Origin: Methylobacterium sp. E-045
Lineage (GTDB): Bacteria > Pseudomonadota > Alphaproteobacteria > Rhizobiales > Beijerinckiaceae
Length of the DNA: 64,000 nt
Direction of reading: 5' to 3'
NCBI RefSeq assembly: GCF_022829685.1
Contig: NZ_JAKSYE010000064.1
Span: 1-64,000, forward strand
Below the pieces are notes generated by a model that saw only the letters and a program-made list of their open reading frames with translations, had not been told where the DNA came from and ran no database searches. Below, one piece after another: positions 18,896 through 28,469 of the stretch; position 1 is the first letter of the stretch; each line of letters starts with the position of its first letter. The position numbers and the translations under genes were made by a program.

Positions 18896-20113
18896 ATGTC
18901 TCTGCGTGACGATGACGGGCACCGCGAAGCGCCCTCGGGCGCCGTCCGATCCGACGATGCCGAGCCGGTGGCGACGTCGCCGGCGATCCCTGTCGTGGCC
19001 GGACCACCGGTCGCGCCGCCGGCCGGAACGGTCGCATCACCTCCGAAACGGCGTCCGCTGCGCAAGGCCGTTCTGGCGAGCCTCGTCGTCCTCGGCCTCG
19101 CCGGTGGCGGCTACAAGGGCTACGAATGGTGGACGGTGGGCCGCTTCTTCGTCTCCACCGACGACGCCTATGTCCAGGCCGACATCTCGATCCTCGCTGC
19201 CAAGGTTTCGGGCTATCTCGCCGCCGTGCCGGTGATGAACGGGCAGGCGGTGAAGAAGGGCGATGTGATCGCCCGCCTGGACGACGGCGATTATCGCCTC
19301 GCCGCCCAAGCGGCGCACGACAAGCTCCTGACGCAGCAGGCGACCATCGCCCGCATCGGCCGGCAAGTGGAGGCCGCGCAGGCACAGATCCTCCAGAGTG
19401 CCGCGCAGATCGACGCGGCCAAGGCCGATTCCATTCGCGCCGCCGCCGATTACGCCCGCCAGCAGCAGCTGGAGAAGGTCGATTTCGTCGCCAAGTCCCG
19501 CATCGAGCAGGCCCTGGCCGACCGCAACCGCACCGAGGCCACGGTGAAGGGCGCCGAGGCGAACCTGTCCATGATGAAGGCCAATGTCGAGGTTCTGCGG
19601 GCTCAGGGCCGGGAGGCGGAGGGGCTCGCGGCCGAGCTGAAGACCGCCGAGGACAGGGCCGACCGCGACCTCGCCTTCACGGTGATCCAGGCTCCCTTCG
19701 ACGGTGTCGTCGGCAACAAGGCGGTGGAGGCGGGCGCGTATGTCTCGCCGGGCTCGCGCATCGCCGCCCTCGTTCCCCTCGAGAGCGTCCGCATCGACGC
19801 GAACTTCAAGGAGACGCAGGTCGAACGGATGCATCCCGGTCAGCGCGTCCACATTGCGGTGGACGCCTATCCCGGCCAGGACATCGTCGGCGAGGTCGAA
19901 TCCCTGTCGCCGGCTTCGGGCTCCGTCTTCAGCCTGCTGCCGCCCGACAACGCCACCGGCAACTTCACCAAGATCGTGCAGCGCCTGCCGGTGCGGATCC
20001 ACGTACCGGCGGATGTTGCCCATGAAGGGCTGCTGCGGCCGGGTCTCTCCGTCACGGTGCGCGTCGATACCCGCGAGGCGGCCGCGCCTGTCCGCACGGC
20101 GTCCCGGCACTAG
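18896..20113 (+). CDS. emrA: EmrA-type membrane fusion protein
   Basis: HlyD-family periplasmic adaptor of a tripartite drug efflux pump. A cytoplasmic Pro-rich start (1-58) is followed by one membrane helix (about 60-78), a biotinyl-lipoyl half (TDDAYVQADISILAAKVSGY), a long coiled-coil hairpin (about 135-250), and the second lipoyl half with FTVIQAPFDGVVGN and beta-barrel VRIDANFKETQVERMHPGQ. All parts are present at 405 residues. Nine bases separate it from the transporter gene. It should be repressed by the divergent TetR protein. Confidence 0.9.
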   Translation: MSLRDDDGHREAPSGAVRSDDAEPVATSPAIPVVAGPPVAPPAGTVASPPKRRPLRKAVLASLVVLGLAGGGYKGYEWWTVGRFFVSTDDAYVQADISILAAKVSGYLAAVPVMNGQAVKKGDVIARLDDGDYRLAAQAAHDKLLTQQATIARIGRQVEAAQAQILQSAAQIDAAKADSIRAAADYARQQQLEKVDFVAKSRIEQALADRNRTEATVKGAEANLSMMKANVEVLRAQGREAEGLAAELKTAEDRADRDLAFTVIQAPFDGVVGNKAVEAGAYVSPGSRIAALVPLESVRIDANFKETQVERMHPGQRVHIAVDAYPGQDIVGEVESLSPASGSVFSLLPPDNATGNFTKIVQRLPVRIHVPADVAHEGLLRPGLSVTVRVDTREAAAPVRTASRH

Positions 20114-20122
20114 GCGACGAGC

Positions 20123-21694
20123 ATGGCCGCGTCCGCCGCCCTCGCACCCGCCGCCGAGCCGCCCCTCGATCGCCGCCGCATGGTGGCGTTCGTCTGCATG
20201 GTGTTCGGGATGTTCATGGCGATCCTGGACATCCAGATCGTTTCGGCGTCCCTGGCCGAGATCCAGGCCGGGCTCTCGGCCTCGGGCGACGAGATTCCCT
20301 GGGTCCAGACCAGCTATCTCATCGCCGAGGTCATCGCGATTCCGCTTTCCGGCTTCCTGTCGCGGGTGATCTCGACCCGGTGGATGTTCGTGGTCTCGGC
20401 CGGCGGCTTCACCCTGATGAGCCTGATGTGTGCCACCTCCACCTCGATCAACGAGATGATCCTGTGGCGGGCGCTGCAGGGCTTCATCGGCGGCGGCATG
20501 ATCCCCACCGTCTTCGCCGCTGCCTTCACGATCTTCCCGCCCTCGAAGCGCCCCGTCGTCTCGCCGATGATCGGGCTCGTGGCGACCCTCGCCCCCACCA
20601 TCGGCCCGACGGTGGGCGGCTACCTCACGGACGCCTTCGACTGGCACTGGCTGTTTCTCATCAACGTGGTGCCGGGCATCGTCGTCACCGTCTCGACCTA
20701 CCTGCTCGTCGATTTCGACGAGCCCAATCTCGACCTGTTCAAGCGCTTCGACTGGTTCGGCCTCGCCTTCATGGCCGCCTTCCTCGGTTGCCTCGAATAT
20801 GTGCTGGAGGAGGGGCCTAACCACGACTGGCTTCAGGACGAGGCGGTGTTCGCCTGCGCCATCGTCTGCGTTCTGGGCGGTGTCGCCTTCTTCTGGCGCG
20901 CACTCACGGCGGCCGAGCCCATCGTCGACCTGCGCGCCTTTTCCGACCGCAACTTCGCGGCGGGCTGCATCTTCAGCTTCGTGCTCGGTATCGGCCTCTA
21001 CGGCCTGACCTATCTCTACCCGGTCTATCTCGGGCGGGTGCGCGGCTACTCGGCCTTGCAGATCGGCGAGACGATGTTCGTCTCGGGATTATGCATGTTC
21101 GCCACCGCACCCATCGCCGGGCGGTTCTCGGGCAAGGTCGATCCGCGCATCCTCATGGGGGTCGGCTTTACCGGCTTCGCCGCCGGCACCTGGATCGTCA
21201 CGGGCCTGACCAAGGACTGGGATTTCTGGGAGCTCCTCCTGCCCCAGGTCCTGCGCGGCTGCTCGCTGATGCTGTGCATGATCCCGATCAACAACATCGC
21301 GCTGGGCACATTGCCGCCCGCGCGGATGAAGAACGCGTCCGGCCTCTACAACCTCACCCGCAATCTCGGCGGGGCGGTGGGCCTCGCCCTCATCAACACC
21401 GTGCTCAACGACCGCTGGGACCTGCATCTCGCCCGGCTCCACGAGCGCTTCTCCTGGACGAGCACCGCCGTCCTGGAGCGGCTCGACATGACCCGGCGCC
21501 AGTTCGACGCGCTGGGCCTCGACGGCAACGCCATGGCCCTCAAGGCGATGATGAACACGGTGCGGATGCAGGGGCTGGTGATGAGCTTCGGCGACGTCTT
21601 CCTGGTCCTGACATTCCTGTTCCTCGCCATGGCCTGCGCGACACCGCTGATCCGCCGGCCCCGCACCGCCGCGCCGGCGGGCGGCGGCCATTGA
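20123..21694 (+). CDS. emrB: DHA2-family MFS drug transporter, EmrB-type
   Basis: Proton-driven efflux transporter with 14 predicted helices (523 residues). The motif block after helix 1 reads FMAILDIQIVSASLAEI, motif C-like GPTVGGYLTD lies near residue 165, and WRALQGFIGGGMIP covers motif B. Large hydrophobic segments continue to about residue 515. With EmrA and an outer-membrane TolC-type partner (none in the window) it would expel hydrophobic toxins. The substrate is not predictable. Confidence 0.9.
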   Translation: MAASAALAPAAEPPLDRRRMVAFVCMVFGMFMAILDIQIVSASLAEIQAGLSASGDEIPWVQTSYLIAEVIAIPLSGFLSRVISTRWMFVVSAGGFTLMSLMCATSTSINEMILWRALQGFIGGGMIPTVFAAAFTIFPPSKRPVVSPMIGLVATLAPTIGPTVGGYLTDAFDWHWLFLINVVPGIVVTVSTYLLVDFDEPNLDLFKRFDWFGLAFMAAFLGCLEYVLEEGPNHDWLQDEAVFACAIVCVLGGVAFFWRALTAAEPIVDLRAFSDRNFAAGCIFSFVLGIGLYGLTYLYPVYLGRVRGYSALQIGETMFVSGLCMFATAPIAGRFSGKVDPRILMGVGFTGFAAGTWIVTGLTKDWDFWELLLPQVLRGCSLMLCMIPINNIALGTLPPARMKNASGLYNLTRNLGGAVGLALINTVLNDRWDLHLARLHERFSWTSTAVLERLDMTRRQFDALGLDGNAMALKAMMNTVRMQGLVMSFGDVFLVLTFLFLAMACATPLIRRPRTAAPAGGGH

Positions 21695-21858
21695 AGCGGC
21701 CGCTCAAGTCGGGCCCTTAACCGTCCACCGAGGAAATCGGGGACGGTCGGGCCGCATGCGACGATCTCGCAGGCCGCGCCCGGTTTGCGTTCGCTCCACC
21801 ATGATCCGATCTGCTATGGACGTGTGTTGGCCCCTCGCGAGGCCTTGAGGATCGACGA

Positions 21859-23019
21859 ATGGACTTTCTAGCTTCGATGGGGGGGACGGCCTCCGGCTTC
21901 TTCGGGTCGGTGATCCCCTTCGTCATCGTGCTCAGCATCGTGGTGTTCGTCCATGAGATGGGCCACTTCCTCGTCGGCCGCTGGTGCGGGGTCGGCGTCC
22001 ACGCCTTCTCCCTCGGCTTCGGCCCCGAACTCTTCGGCTTCAACGACCGTCACGGCACCCGCTGGAAGGTGTCGGCGATCCCGCTCGGCGGCTACGTCAA
22101 GTTCCACGGCGACGCCAACGGCGCCAGCGTGGCCGATCCCGCGGCCCTGGCGCGGATGACGCCGGAAGAGCGCGCGACAAGCTTTCCCGCCCAGAGCCTG
22201 GGCAAGCGTGCGGCCATCGTCGCCGCCGGACCCATCGCCAATTTCCTTCTCGCCATCGCGCTTTTTGCCGGGGCGATCTATGTGTCCGGCCGCTACGAGC
22301 TTCCGCCGCGCATCGACGGCGTGATGCCGGGGAGTGCCGCCGAGCGGGCGGGCTTCCAGCCCGGCGACCTCGTCACGTCCATCGACGGGACGCAGGTGAC
22401 GAACTTCCTCGACATGCAGCGCACCGTCTCCGGCAGCGCCGGCGCCAGCCTCGCCGTCACCGTCGACCGCGGCGGCGAGACCAAGATCCTGACCGCGATC
22501 CCCGATGCGGTCGAGGAGCGCACGCCGTTCGGCAAGCATCGCCTCGGCCGTCTCGGCATCAAGGGACCGAACGGCGCCGACGCCCAGGTTCGGCATTACG
22601 GCCTCGTCCAATCCCTCGGGCTCGGCGTGTCGGAGACCTACTTCGTCGTCGACCGGACCATGAACTACCTCGGCAAGCTGGTGACGGGGCGCGAATCCGC
22701 CGATCAGCTGTCGGGGCCCATCGGGATCGCCCGCGTTTCGGGCGAGGTCGCCAAGGTCGGCGGTGTCGGCGGCCTCATCGGTCTCGTGGCGCTCCTGTCC
22801 GTGTCGATCGGCCTGCTTAACCTTTTCCCGGTTCCCCTCCTCGATGGCGGACACCTCCTGTTCTATGCGTTCGAGGCCGTCCGCGGCCGTCCCCTGAGCG
22901 AGAAGACCCAGGAGATCGGCTTCCGGATCGGGCTCGCGCTGGTGTTGTTCCTGATGCTGTTCGCTGCCTGGAACGACATCCTGAACCTCGGCGCGTCCTG
23001 GTCCGGACGGGGTTCCTGA
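21859..23019 (+). CDS. rseP: Site-2 protease RseP (RIP metalloprotease)
   Basis: Intramembrane zinc metalloprotease that cleaves membrane anti-sigma factors and clears remnant signal peptides. The HEMGH zinc motif is at about residues 31-35 in the first helix (VVFVHEMGHFLVGR); one PDZ domain follows (about 150-220, PGSAAERAGFQPGD); the third ligand box LFPVPLLDGGHL is near 325 and two more helices end the protein. 386 residues, normal for alphaproteobacteria with a single PDZ. Its usual partner dxr lies 5.6 kb upstream. Confidence 0.94.
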   Translation: MDFLASMGGTASGFFGSVIPFVIVLSIVVFVHEMGHFLVGRWCGVGVHAFSLGFGPELFGFNDRHGTRWKVSAIPLGGYVKFHGDANGASVADPAALARMTPEERATSFPAQSLGKRAAIVAAGPIANFLLAIALFAGAIYVSGRYELPPRIDGVMPGSAAERAGFQPGDLVTSIDGTQVTNFLDMQRTVSGSAGASLAVTVDRGGETKILTAIPDAVEERTPFGKHRLGRLGIKGPNGADAQVRHYGLVQSLGLGVSETYFVVDRTMNYLGKLVTGRESADQLSGPIGIARVSGEVAKVGGVGGLIGLVALLSVSIGLLNLFPVPLLDGGHLLFYAFEAVRGRPLSEKTQEIGFRIGLALVLFLMLFAAWNDILNLGASWSGRGS

Positions 23020-23109
23020 CCGAACGCCGACGTCTCGTCCGCGGCGCGGCGCCCGTCTCCCGCGCGGTTGTGGATTTCTCCATAACGCTTTGATCGGGTT
23101 GAATAATCG

Positions 23110-23141
23110 AAAAGCCCGCCCGGTTCTCCGGGCGGGCTTTT
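23110..23141 (+). terminator. Terminator after rseP
   Basis: Perfect 14-bp stem AAAAGCCCGCCCGG / CCGGGCGGGCTTTT around loop TTCT, the 3' arm ending in TTTT. It separates rseP from bamA. Confidence 0.88.
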
Positions 23142-23372
23142 GGCTGCAAATTGATGATTGATTCACCTTATCGAGCGATGAACGGGAACCGTTAAGTGAC
23201 CGGAAGGCCACGTCTCCCCAAAATCCCCCCTACAGCCCAGGTCCGAGCGTTTGCTTCGCTCGGGAAACTCGGTAGAAGCTGAGCTTGGGACCAGGTGACG
23301 GGACGGTCGGATAACGACCGCCTGTCTGCGGGTGCAAACCCGGACTGTTAATAAATAGAGACGGGCGATTAC
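23142..23372 (+). promoter_or_regulatory. Hairpin-rich leader of bamA
   Basis: This 231-base gene-free stretch holds several short inverted repeats: AACGG-GAA-CCGTT (23181-23193), CCGAGCG-N7-CGCTCGG (23243-23263), CGGTCG-GATAA-CGACCG (about 23304-23320), and CGGGT-GCAA-ACCCG with a GNRA loop (23329-23342). GGTCC at 23240 and GGACC at 23288 could close a longer arm, exclusive of the second hairpin. The density suggests a structured 5' untranslated RNA. I did not recognise any known riboswitch class and no clear promoter hexamers. Confidence 0.45.
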
Positions 23373-25931
23373 ATGATGTCGATGACGGGGAAGCGCCGGC
23401 GTAAGTCGGCCGAACGGACCATCGTCCTAGTCGCTGCCGCGGCCGCAGGGCTGGTTCTGGGCGGCACGGCTCAGGCGCAGCAGATCGTCGTCCAGGGTAA
23501 CAAGCGCGTCGATGCCGACACGATCCGGTCCTACGTGACCGGTACGGCCTCGGGATCTCCCGAAGAGGCCCGCCGCAATCTGCTGGCGAGCGGCATGTTC
23601 TCCGACGTCAAGGTCTCGCGCAGCGGCGCCGGGACCGTGGTGACGGTCCGCGAGAACAACCTCATCAACCGGGTCGTTTTCGAGGGGAACAAGAAGGTCG
23701 AGAAGGGGACGCTCGAAGCCGAGGTCGAGGCCAAGGCCCGCGGCGGCTTCAGCGAGGGCATCGTCCAGGCCGATCTTCAGCGCATCCGCGAGATCTACCG
23801 CCGCGCCGGTCGCGGCACGGCCAAGGTCAGCTTCCGCACCGTCGATCTGCCCAACGGCCGTATCGACCTGATCTACGTGATCGAGGAAGGCGACAAGACC
23901 GGCATCAAGGCGATCAACTTCGTCGGCAACAGCGCGTATTCCGACAGCAAGCTGCGCGAGCTGATGAGCTCGTCGGAGATGAACTTCCTGTCGTTCATCA
24001 AGACCTCGGACGTCTACGATCCCGACCGGATCACCAACGATCTCGACCTCGTGCGCCGCTATTACCTGAAGAACGGCTATGCCGACTTCCGGGTGGTGAA
24101 TGCCGATGCGCGCTACGTCGAAGGCGAGGGCGACGCCGGCTGGGTCATCACCGTGACCGTGGACGAGGGTCAGCAATACACCGTCGGCGCGGTGGCCATC
24201 GATTCGCGCCTGCCGGGTGTCGACACCCAGATCCTCGACGGTGAGGTCCGCGCTTCCGTGGGCGACGTCTACAATGCCGAGGACGTCGAGAAGACCCTCT
24301 CCGGCGTGACCAATCAGGTCGCCCGCCAGGGCTTCCCCTTCGCCCAGGTCCGCCCGACCGGCCAGCGTGACCGTGCGACCCACACCGTGGCCCTCGGCTT
24401 CGTCGTCGAGGACGGCCCCCGCGTCTATGTCGAGCGCATCAACATCCGCGGCAACACCCGCACCCGCGACTACGTCATCCGCCGCGAGCTCGATATCACC
24501 GAGGGCGATGCCTATAACCGCGTCCTGACCGATCGCGCCGAGCGTCGCCTGAACGGTCTCGGCTTCTTCAAGAAGGTCCGCTTCTCCAACGAGCCGGGCT
24601 CGTCGGCCGACCGCGTGGTCATCAACATCGATGTCGAGGATCAGCCCACGGGTTCGTTCTCGGTGGCGGGCGGCTACTCCACCCAGGACGGCATCATCGG
24701 CGAAGTCTCGGTCTCCGAGTCGAACTTCCTCGGCCGCGGCCAGTATGTCCGCGTCGCCGGCACCGGCGGCCAGTACTCCCGCGGCGTCGACTTCTCGTTC
24801 ACCGAGCCGTACTTCCTCGGCTACCGTCTCGCCGCCGGCTTCGATGCCTTCTACAAGTACAGCGACCTGACCCGCTACTCGCGCTACGAGACCACGGTTT
24901 ATGGCGGTCAGCTCCGCGTCGGCCTGCCGATCACGGAAGAGTTCGGCGTCACCCTGCGCTACTCGCTCTACAACACCGAGTTGCAGATTCCGAACAGCAC
25001 GAAGCGGCCGTATAACGACTGCTCGAACCCGATCCCGGGCTATACCCAGATTCAAGGTTCTACGGCTACGAACCCGATCCTTGCGACGGGGCTGCCTGGC
25101 CAGCAGGCTCTGTACCCAACCTGCGCTTTCGACGGCGAGGCTTCGATCGCGCTCAAGGGTTCCGTCGGCAACACGCTGACTTCGCTCGCGGGTGTGACGC
25201 TGGCCTACTCGACTCTGGACAACCTCGCTCAGCCTCGTAACGGTCTCTATGCCGAACTGAAGCCTGAAGTTGCCGGCCTTGGCGGCGATTCCAAGTTCTT
25301 CCGTGTGTCCGGCGACATGCGATACTACAAGGAATTCTACGAGGACGTTGTTGGTTTCGTGCGTTTCCAGGGGGGGCATATCTCGGCCCTCACCGACGAG
25401 AAGCTGCGCATCACCGATCAGTACTTCCTTGGTCCGTCGCTGGTTCGCGGCTTTGCTCCCAACGGCATCGGCCCGCGTGACATTGGTAGTGCTGACTCGC
25501 GCTCGAATGCTGTCGGCGGCACCACCTACTTCGGCGGTACCCTCGAAGTTCAGTTCCCGATCTACGGCATCCCGCGGGATCTTGGTCTGAAGGGCGCTGT
25601 GTTCGCTGATGCTGGTACTCTGTTTGGGTACAGCAGCGAGACCCAGTTCGACGTGAACAAAGATAAGGCAATTAACGGATTCGCACCCGGATCGGGATGT
25701 AACTTCAGTTCTAACACGATCACCGTCGAGCCGGAGTGCTTGAACGTTCGAGACAAGATGACGATCCGGTCTTCGGTCGGTGCGTCTATCCTTTGGAACT
25801 CCCCGCTTGGTCCGATCCGCTTCGATTATGCTTACGCCCTTTCCAAGGACAATGGCGTGATGACCGCCTTCGGCCGCGTCGGCAAGGATCAGCTCCAGGC
25901 CTTCCGCTTCTCCGGCGGTTCGCGCTTCTGA
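23373..25931 (+). CDS. bamA: Outer-membrane assembly factor BamA
   Basis: Core of the BAM complex that folds beta-barrel proteins into the outer membrane. A signal peptide ends at about residue 34 (GGTAQAQQ). Five POTRA domains span about 35-410 (QQIVVQGNKRVDADTI is POTRA1; GPRVYVERINIRGNTRTRD starts POTRA5). The 16-strand barrel runs to the C-terminal FSGGSRF, with a terminal Phe as expected. Two extracellular loops each have a Cys pair (DCSNP with YPTCAF; GSGCNF with EPECLN). Codon use in the barrel from about 25010 to 25830 is richer in T-ending codons than the rest of the gene. Confidence 0.95.
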   Translation: MMSMTGKRRRKSAERTIVLVAAAAAGLVLGGTAQAQQIVVQGNKRVDADTIRSYVTGTASGSPEEARRNLLASGMFSDVKVSRSGAGTVVTVRENNLINRVVFEGNKKVEKGTLEAEVEAKARGGFSEGIVQADLQRIREIYRRAGRGTAKVSFRTVDLPNGRIDLIYVIEEGDKTGIKAINFVGNSAYSDSKLRELMSSSEMNFLSFIKTSDVYDPDRITNDLDLVRRYYLKNGYADFRVVNADARYVEGEGDAGWVITVTVDEGQQYTVGAVAIDSRLPGVDTQILDGEVRASVGDVYNAEDVEKTLSGVTNQVARQGFPFAQVRPTGQRDRATHTVALGFVVEDGPRVYVERINIRGNTRTRDYVIRRELDITEGDAYNRVLTDRAERRLNGLGFFKKVRFSNEPGSSADRVVINIDVEDQPTGSFSVAGGYSTQDGIIGEVSVSESNFLGRGQYVRVAGTGGQYSRGVDFSFTEPYFLGYRLAAGFDAFYKYSDLTRYSRYETTVYGGQLRVGLPITEEFGVTLRYSLYNTELQIPNSTKRPYNDCSNPIPGYTQIQGSTATNPILATGLPGQQALYPTCAFDGEASIALKGSVGNTLTSLAGVTLAYSTLDNLAQPRNGLYAELKPEVAGLGGDSKFFRVSGDMRYYKEFYEDVVGFVRFQGGHISALTDEKLRITDQYFLGPSLVRGFAPNGIGPRDIGSADSRSNAVGGTTYFGGTLEVQFPIYGIPRDLGLKGAVFADAGTLFGYSSETQFDVNKDKAINGFAPGSGCNFSSNTITVEPECLNVRDKMTIRSSVGASILWNSPLGPIRFDYAYALSKDNGVMTAFGRVGKDQLQAFRFSGGSRF

Positions 25932-25937
25932 GCCAAG

Positions 25938-25970
25938 ACGCACGGGCTTCCTTTCGCGAAGCCCGTGCGT
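25938..25970 (+). terminator. Hairpin after bamA, terminator or attenuator
   Basis: Perfect 13-bp stem ACGCACGGGCTTC / GAAGCCCGTGCGT with a 7-base loop, starting seven bases after the bamA stop. Only TGTCG follows, not a U-tract, so it may stabilise mRNA 3' ends or partly stop transcription before lpxD. Confidence 0.6.
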
Positions 25971-25979
25971 TGTCGCATC

Positions 25980-27044
25980 ATGTCTGATCCCATCTTCTTC
26001 GCATCCAACACGGCCCTCAGCCTCGGCGACATCGCCGGGGCTGCCGGCATTTCGCTTCCCCAAGGCGCGGACCCCCATGCGTTGGTCGGCGGGGCGTCCC
26101 CCCTCGAGAATGCGGGCCCCGGCGACCTCGCCTATATGGACAATGCCCGCTACGGCGACGTCCTGGCCCAGACCAAGGCGCTGGCCTGTCTCGTCTCGCC
26201 GCGCTTCGCGGCGAAGGTCCCCTCCACCACGGTGGCCCTCGTCACACGCGACCCCTACCGGGTCTATGCCGGTCTCCTGGCCCGCTTCCATCCGGAGGCC
26301 ATGCGGCCTCGATCGCAGTTCGCCACCGAGGGCGTGTCGCCGGGAGCCCATGTCCATCCGAAGGCGCGTCTCGAAGACGGCGTGATCGTCGATCCCGGCG
26401 CCGTGATCGGTCCCGGTGCCGAGATCGGCTCGGGCACGGTCATCGGCCCGAACGCCGTCATCGGCCCCCATGTCCGTATCGGGCGCGACTGCTCCATCGG
26501 AGCGGGATCGACTTTGGCCTATGCCCTCGTCGGCAACCGCGTGATCCTTCATCCCGGCGCGCGCCTCGGCCAGGACGGGTTCGGCTTCGCCATGGGGCCG
26601 GGCGGACATCTCAAGGTGCCCCAGACCGGGCGCGTCATCGTGCAGGACGATGTCGAGATCGGTGCCAACACCACGATCGATCGCGGAGCGGGCCGCGATA
26701 CCATGATCGGCGAGGGGACCAAGATCGATAACCTCGTCCAGATCGCCCATAACGTGGTCATCGGCCGCCACTGCATCATCGTCTCGGGCGTCGGCATTTC
26801 CGGCTCGACCACGCTGGAAGATTATGTGGTCCTCGGCGGTCAGGTCGGCGTGGTCGGGCATCTGCGGATCGGCATGGGCTCGCAGATCGCCGGATCCTCG
26901 AACGTCAACCGCGATGTCCCGCCGGGAAGCCGCTGGGGCGGCACGCCGGCCAAGCCCGTGCGCACCTGGTTCCGCGAACTCACCGCGCTCGCCCGCCTCG
27001 CGGAGAAATCTGGCCAGGACGGGACTGACCCCGCTAAGGACTGA
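25980..27044 (+). CDS. lpxD: UDP-3-O-acylglucosamine N-acyltransferase
   Basis: Third lipid A enzyme: adds a second hydroxyacyl chain to UDP-3-O-acylglucosamine from acyl-ACP. An N-terminal uridine-binding part (about 1-110) precedes the left-handed beta-helix of hexapeptide repeats ([21 protein letters not shown] and onwards). The catalytic histidine region [16 protein letters not shown] is visible near residue 255. The start at ATG 25980 gives 354 residues; an in-frame upstream codon at 25965 lies within the hairpin. Confidence 0.94.
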   Translation: MSDPIFFASNTALSLGDIAGAAGISLPQGADPHALVGGASPLENAGPGDLAYMDNARYGDVLAQTKALACLVSPRFAAKVPSTTVALVTRDPYRVYAGLLARFHPEAMRPRSQFATEGVSPGAHVHPKARLEDGVIVDPGAVIGPGAEIGSGTVIGPNAVIGPHVRIGRDCSIGAGSTLAYALVGNRVILHPGARLGQDGFGFAMGPGGHLKVPQTGRVIVQDDVEIGANTTIDRGAGRDTMIGEGTKIDNLVQIAHNVVIGRHCIIVSGVGISGSTTLEDYVVLGGQVGVVGHLRIGMGSQIAGSSNVNRDVPPGSRWGGTPAKPVRTWFRELTALARLAEKSGQDGTDPAKD

Positions 27045-27195
27045 GCCGGAGCCGGTCCCGGCCCTGGATGACCGGCGACATCCTTCTCCGAGACTTGCAT
27101 CCGTCGGCGTTTATGCCGATGACGACGTTCGGTTTTCTTCCAAGGGTTGAGGCGAGGCGTCAGGGGCGCCGGGTCGCCATGGGATTGTTCGATCG

Positions 27196-27660
27196 ATGAG
27201 TGACATGCCGAAAGATCTGGGCTCGGCCGACATCCAGAAGATCCTGGAACTTCTGCCCCATCGCTACCCGTTTCTGATGATCGACCGCATCATCGAGATT
27301 GACGGGGACCGTTCCTGCATCGGGATCAAGAACGTCTCGTTCAACGAGCCGCAATTCACCGGGCATTTCCCGGGCCTGCCGGTGTTCCCGGGCGTCCTGT
27401 TGATCGAGGGCATGGCCCAGACCGCGGGCGCCATCTGCTGCCAGCACATCAAGACCGATGACGTGCGCGCCAAGCAGGTCTTCTTCATGACCATCGACAA
27501 GTGCAAGTTCCGCAAGCCCGTCGTCCCCGGCGATACGGTGCGCTACCACATGACGAAGATGAACCAGCGCCGGACCATGTGGTGGTTCCGGGGCGAGGCG
27601 CGTGTCGGCGACACCCTCGTGGCCGAGGCCGAGATCGGTGCCATGCTGGTGACGGAGTGA
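27196..27660 (+). CDS. fabZ: 3-hydroxyacyl-[ACP] dehydratase FabZ
   Basis: Dehydrates 3-hydroxyacyl-ACP in fatty acid elongation and so competes with LpxA/LpxD for hydroxyacyl chains. The single hot-dog domain (154 residues) has [14 protein letters not shown], the catalytic His in [15 protein letters not shown] and the Glu in IEGMAQTAG. The 151 bases before it hold no gene. Its stop overlaps the lpxA start by four bases (GTGA). Confidence 0.95.
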   Translation: MSDMPKDLGSADIQKILELLPHRYPFLMIDRIIEIDGDRSCIGIKNVSFNEPQFTGHFPGLPVFPGVLLIEGMAQTAGAICCQHIKTDDVRAKQVFFMTIDKCKFRKPVVPGDTVRYHMTKMNQRRTMWWFRGEARVGDTLVAEAEIGAMLVTE

Positions 27661-28469
27661 GCGCCGTGGCCGAGATCCATCCGAGTTCCGTCATCGAGGA
27701 CGGGGCCACGATCGGCGCGGGCGTGCGGATCGGTCCCTTCTGCCATGTCGGGCCGGAGGTCGTCCTGGGCGAGGGCTGCGAACTCATCAGCCATGTCGTC
27801 ATCGCCGGGCGCACCGGGATCGGTCCCCGCACCAAACTCTATCCCTTCGCCTCCATCGGCCATCCGCCGCAGGATCTGAAGTTTCGCGGCGAGGCGTCGA
27901 CGCTGACCATCGGAGCCGATTGTCTGATTCGAGAAGGCGTCACGATGAATCCCGGCACGGCCGGTGGCGGGCTCGAGACGGTCGTCGGCAATACGTGCAC
28001 CTTCCTCGCCAATTCCCATGTGGGGCACGATTGCCGGGTGGGCGACGGGGTCGTCTTCTCCAACAACGTCATGCTCGCCGGCCATTGCAGCGTCGGCGAT
28101 TATGCGATCCTCGGCGGTGGCGCGGCGGTGATCCAGTTCGCCCGTGTCGGGGCCCATGCCTTCGTCGGCGGCCTCTCCGGGCTCGAGAACGACTGCATTC
28201 CCTACGGCATGGCCCTGGGCAACCGCGCCTATCTCTCGGGCCTCAACATCATCGGCCTGCAGCGCCGGGGTTTCGCCCGCGAGGACATCCATGCCCTGCG
28301 CCGGGCTTATCGCCTCCTCTTTGCCCAGGAGGGCACGCTGATGGAGCGGGTGGAGGACGTGGCTGCGGAATTCGAGTCGCATCGTGCCGTGGCCGAGATC
28401 ATCGCCTTCATCCGCGAGGGCGGCAAGCGCTCGATCTGCACCCCGCGCGAGAATCCGGGCTCGGCTTGA
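27657..28469 (+). CDS. lpxA: UDP-N-acetylglucosamine acyltransferase
   Basis: First lipid A enzyme. The protein is a trimeric left-handed beta-helix with hexapeptide repeats from residue 10 ([16 protein letters not shown]), and catalytic His in [16 protein letters not shown]. The C-terminal helical domain begins near residue 195 ([16 protein letters not shown]). The start may be GTG 27657 (coupled to fabZ) or GTG 27666, which has GGAG eight bases ahead; the two differ by three residues. About 270 residues is normal. Confidence 0.94.
   Translation: MSAVAEIHPSSVIEDGATIGAGVRIGPFCHVGPEVVLGEGCELISHVVIAGRTGIGPRTKLYPFASIGHPPQDLKFRGEASTLTIGADCLIREGVTMNPGTAGGGLETVVGNTCTFLANSHVGHDCRVGDGVVFSNNVMLAGHCSVGDYAILGGGAAVIQFARVGAHAFVGGLSGLENDCIPYGMALGNRAYLSGLNIIGLQRRGFAREDIHALRRAYRLLFAQEGTLMERVEDVAAEFESHRAVAEIIAFIREGGKRSICTPRENPGSA

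Noticed and set aside
23221..23345. Cobalamin or other known riboswitch before bamA
   Set aside because: GGTGCAAACCCGG looked suggestive, but no B12-box or other class core was found.
23427..26861. 1144-codon open frame opposite bamA and lpxD
   Set aside because: Spans two well-recognised genes and the hairpin between them; composition (Asp/Val/Gly/Arg repeats) is that of an antisense shadow.
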